From an uncultured Collinsella sp. (GTDB lineage Bacteria; Actinomycetota; Coriobacteriia; Coriobacteriales; Coriobacteriaceae), in contig URAQ01000002.1 of NCBI GenBank assembly GCA_900545875.1, positions 1-24,229 on the forward strand: a stretch of 24,229 bases of DNA. The letters run 5' to 3'. The position numbers and the translations under genes are program-made. Numbering within the stretch: the stretch's first letter is position 1; each line of letters begins with the position of its first letter. Below, piece by piece: positions 21,803-24,229 of this stretch. The notes beneath the pieces were generated by a model. The model was not told the origin of the DNA. It made no database searches and was given only the letters and a program-made list of their open reading frames with translations.

Positions 21803-23681
21803 GCAGCCGTGTGACCTGGGTGACATCGCGGTGTCCGAGCTCGTATTGCAGCTCGATGCCGCCGCGGCCGAGGAGCGCTACTCGGTCTTTTGGTGCAACG
21901 TCGGCGATGCGGGCAAGCATGCCGTGGCAAGCTTTATGGCCGATGTGTGCCAGACGGGTAAGGTCGTCGCGCTTACGCAGCTGGCGGACAACCGCGTCTT
22001 TCTGATGGTCAAGGCGGGTGCGCAGACGGGCGACCTGAGCGCCTCGCTCGGCCATGAGCAAATGGTTCCGATTCGTACGCATTGGAACGAGTTGGATGAC
22101 TATGTTGCGCTGCGCCTGCTGTTTAACTCGTGTTCGCAGTTTGAGGGGATTGAGGACGAGATCCCCAACGACACGGGGCACCTGTATGCCATAAGCGCCA
22201 AGGGTGCTCGCCGCGACGCCATTGAGGAGGCCGGAAGGGGTCCTGCCAAGATTGAAACGGTCGAGAGCGTTATCAACGAAGACTGCACCTTCGAACTTAA
22301 GATCCGGACGTTTACCAAGCGCCGGGTACTCATCGCTCGTGCGGCAGGCGACAAGTTAGAACTCGAGAAGATCAACAGCCAGGTTGGTTACAGGCTGTCA
22401 CCTGTGGCTACGGTGGTGCTGGCTCACGGACAAAGCGACGAGTACATCCTGCGCCGTGCCAAGGGCGATAAGCCGTCCAAACGTCGTGACCTTACGTTTT
22501 CGGCCCAGGCGGAAAAAGTCGCCTATACCAAGAAGGGCATCCTGTACCGAGAGCTGCAGATTCTTGAGCGCCGGTACAGCGATTTTGCCCAGATATCGCT
22601 CAGGGAGTATCCGCGTAAGAGTTTCTACGAGGTTCTAAAAAGCGAACGCTATGCCCGCGTGGTTGCGGCGCGTTCGGTGGGGCAGCGGGTTGTGGTGTCG
22701 CATGCGAGCGACAGGCTGGATGGGATGGCGCACCAGTTGGTCGATCGGCTCAACGATTCCTCGTGGGGCGTGCGCGCGTCGTATGGCGGCGGGGCCATCG
22801 ATCCGCTGGCATGGAATATCGTCATGGTGCCCAACGAGGTTGCCGAGGACGATGGCTATGCCTTGCATGCTGGTGTGGTTGAGCAGCATGTGACGCCGGA
22901 TGTGTGCGAGTCGCTGGTCAAGGCGGCATCGAATACAAAGGTGCGGGGTGCCCAGGAGGGAGTCCTGGGAGCCATACTCAAAGAGCTGCTGGTAAAGCAG
23001 GACGTTGCCGACGGCCGGGTGAGGGCGTTTAACCTTGACTCTTTTGGCGTTGAATCGGTGACGGTCTGCGGCGTGGTCAATGTCCCGCGCAAGAAGAAGG
23101 ACAAGATTGAGCTGGATGCGCGCCTTGCGACGTTGACGATTGCTGCTGACGGGGCCATGGGCTACGCCTCGCATCCCATCGAGGACGGTCCCACGGACGA
23201 GATGGAGCTTGAGCTGTTGACGGCCGACGGTAAGCTCGACAAGGATGCCTATATCTTTGACGTGCGGGCGGGTGGACAGTCTATGCTCGCGCGCGTGCGC
23301 GATACGGGCTTGACGACCTTCTCTAACAACTTTGCGACTCTGGTGCGCGATTGCCAGCTTACGGGTAGAGCGGGTCGTAAGAAGGAGTTTTTCGAAAGCT
23401 ACAACTCGCCCTATTACGGCATTGGAACGTTCGAGCGTGCAGGGCTGACCTGCTATTTTGTTGGCGTCAACAACGGCATCAAAGAGGATGTGGCAACGGC
23501 GATTCACGTGCGCTCGATCGAGATCCTCGAAGGTGACGATCTGTCCGAGCTGCTGGTTCAGCTGGTCAATGTGGGGCTTTCGCGCCACGGGGCTCCCTCT
23601 AGGTGGCCGATTCCGGTGAAGTATCTCAACGAATATGCCGCGCGTAAGGGCGCGACGGGGGAGTCTGGCATTTGCTCCTGA
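21786..23681 (+). CDS. Divergent, catalytically inactive Argonaute-like (MID-PIWI) protein, DdmE-like
   Basis: 631 aa. The GTG start at 21786 overlaps the helicase gene by 17 bp and has GGAGG nine bases upstream. Residues 1 to ~300 are unrecognised and may be N/PAZ-like. Residues ~310-625 follow the Argonaute order: a MID-type strand (WNIVMV) and GVVEQHVT (363-370), like the GIPTQ-V-T guide-end pocket; ILKELL near K399, where Ago has its Lys-containing helix; GVVNVP, where PIWI has G-x-D (N432 replaces Asp); RAGGQ, where RDG is expected (A495 replaces Asp); KKEFFESYNSPYYGIGTF; and RWPIPVKY (606-613), the typical Ago end. Two catalytic Asp positions are thus lost, as in DdmE. Predicted role: guide-dependent DNA recognition that recruits the helicase-nuclease. 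The family call needs profile or structure confirmation. Confidence 0.55.
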   Translation: MQSKHRQPCDLGDIAVSELVLQLDAAAAEERYSVFWCNVGDAGKHAVASFMADVCQTGKVVALTQLADNRVFLMVKAGAQTGDLSASLGHEQMVPIRTHWNELDDYVALRLLFNSCSQFEGIEDEIPNDTGHLYAISAKGARRDAIEEAGRGPAKIETVESVINEDCTFELKIRTFTKRRVLIARAAGDKLELEKINSQVGYRLSPVATVVLAHGQSDEYILRRAKGDKPSKRRDLTFSAQAEKVAYTKKGILYRELQILERRYSDFAQISLREYPRKSFYEVLKSERYARVVAARSVGQRVVVSHASDRLDGMAHQLVDRLNDSSWGVRASYGGGAIDPLAWNIVMVPNEVAEDDGYALHAGVVEQHVTPDVCESLVKAASNTKVRGAQEGVLGAILKELLVKQDVADGRVRAFNLDSFGVESVTVCGVVNVPRKKKDKIELDARLATLTIAADGAMGYASHPIEDGPTDEMELELLTADGKLDKDAYIFDVRAGGQSMLARVRDTGLTTFSNNFATLVRDCQLTGRAGRKKEFFESYNSPYYGIGTFERAGLTCYFVGVNNGIKEDVATAIHVRSIEILEGDDLSELLVQLVNVGLSRHGAPSRWPIPVKYLNEYAARKGATGESGICS

Positions 23682-23761
23682 GGGAACAGATTCGTTATAG
23701 GTTGATTTCCGATCTCAGCCGAACACATTGAGCAAATAGGCCATTCCCGCAGCTAGCCGAA

Positions 23762-23794
23762 CGCCCCCGCGGCCCCTCCTGGGGTCCGGGGGCG
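23762..23794 (+). terminator. Strong GC-rich hairpin after the operon
   Basis: CGCCCCCG pairs with CGGGGGCG, and GGCCCC with GGGGTC inside it, giving a 14-bp stem with one bulged C and a TCCT loop. It lies 80 bases beyond the stop of the Argonaute-like gene. Only a short ATTT follows, so it is an imperfect intrinsic terminator, but its stability and position favour termination. Confidence 0.55.
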
Positions 23795-23925
23795 GCATTT
23801 CCCCAGTTGAAGGAACGGTGGAGATGTGTTTCGATGGGTCCGGTGGCCATGCTCCGCCCGCCGCCCGGCACCTCTTCCCAGACTCAGCCGGACGGTCGGT
23901 CCGTCTATTCCGTTTTGCCTTCAGG

Positions 23926-24229
23926 CTAGGCCAGCGGGGCATCGCCCCTCTCTGCGCGCGCCCTCTCGATGAGGCCCGGCGTCAGGTCGAGTTCGCCGAG
24001 CGCCACGTCCCCCACGCCGTAGGCGTCCAGCAGCGCCGCCGCGTCCTCCCCGAGCATCGCCCTGAAGGCGCGGGCGGGCGTCGAGAAGCCGAGCGCGCCG
24101 CGGGGCTCGGAGTTCGCGTGCGACATGGCCAGCGCCAGGTCCGCCGGGGCGAGCCGGTCGAACCTGAGCCCGGTGCCCTTGGGCAGCAGCTTCCTTATCT
24201 CGACGTGGTTTCGCTCGCAGGCGCCCTTC
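23926..24229 (-). CDS. IS30-family transposase, C-terminal part (cut by the window edge)
   Basis: Read on the minus strand from the right edge, the frame is open from GACERNH through IRKLLPKGTG, SHANSEPRGALGFSTPARAF to a TAG stop at 23926. The GACERN-N-x-x-R-LP-KGT block and the N-x-x-PR-x-LGF-x-TP block are the hallmark end of IS30-family DDE transposases, with the catalytic Glu inside the first block (CERN). About 100 codons are visible; the start and the two catalytic Asp lie outside. The protein continues about 45 residues past the TP block, a bit longer than typical. I could not identify a terminal inverted repeat between the stop and the hairpin at 23762-23794. It marks the right boundary of the defence genes. 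Confidence 0.88.
   Translation of the reverse strand, partial: KGACERNHVEIRKLLPKGTGLRFDRLAPADLALAMSHANSEPRGALGFSTPARAFRAMLGEDAAALLDAYGVGDVALGELDLTPGLIERARAERGDAPLA

Noticed and set aside
17870..23681. CRISPR-Cas (Cas3-like helicase) locus
   Set aside because: No repeat-spacer array, no HD domain and no other Cas protein is present. The nuclease motif is C-terminal PD-(D/E)XK and the neighbour resembles pAgo.
23715..23942. Minus-strand ORF of 75 codons beyond the operon
   Set aside because: It spans the terminator hairpin and overlaps the transposase end. Its Arg/Pro-rich composition is typical of non-coding GC-rich DNA.

Overview
The window looks like a defence island in a fairly GC-rich bacterium. 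My best guess is an actinobacterium of the Coriobacteriia (Collinsella type). That rests on base composition, Shine-Dalgarno style and gene content, and no rRNA or tRNA marker is present to test it. Mobile-DNA debris surrounds the defence genes: a phage tail-like fragment near 9.3-9.6 kb and the C-terminal end of an IS30-family transposase at the right edge. No housekeeping gene is visible.

Left part (1-9.3 kb). A perfect 36-bp palindrome opens the window. A minus-strand pair follows: a SIR2-domain protein (232-1812) preceded by an ORF whose last 135 residues are a free-standing copy of the C-terminal tail of the restriction protein encoded 6 kb away. Next comes a compact plus-strand operon (3143-9268) of two C5-cytosine methyltransferases, an McrB-like AAA+ NTPase and an McrC-like PD-(D/E)XK nuclease. 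This is the gene set of LlaJI-type restriction-modification: one methyltransferase per strand of an asymmetric site, and an McrBC-like restriction machine that spares the methylated host site.

Middle part (9.3-13 kb). A phage tail-like fragment is followed by a large minus-strand protein with a zinc-ribbon motif, two small plus-strand genes of unknown function and a hairpin between convergent genes.

Right part (13-23.7 kb). This is the most interesting region. A minus-strand gene for a degenerate adenine-methylase/specificity-subunit-like protein diverges from a five-gene plus-strand operon: a polytopic membrane protein, a 68-aa membrane protein, a ClpX-like unfoldase, a 1310-aa SF2 helicase with a C-terminal PD-(D/E)XK nuclease, and a 631-aa protein that I read as a catalytically dead prokaryotic Argonaute (MID-PIWI). 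The last two genes overlap and match the architecture of DdmD (helicase-nuclease) and DdmE (inactive pAgo), the plasmid-eliminating pair of Vibrio cholerae. The linked ClpX paralogue and membrane proteins are not part of DdmDE as I know it, so this may be an expanded, undescribed version: guided recognition by the pAgo-like protein, DNA unwinding and degradation by the helicase-nuclease, and protein unfolding or ClpP-coupled proteolysis plus membrane components as additions.

Motif assignments were made by eye. The restriction operon, SIR2, ClpX-like, helicase and transposase calls are strong. The pAgo call is moderate. The roles of the membrane genes are open.
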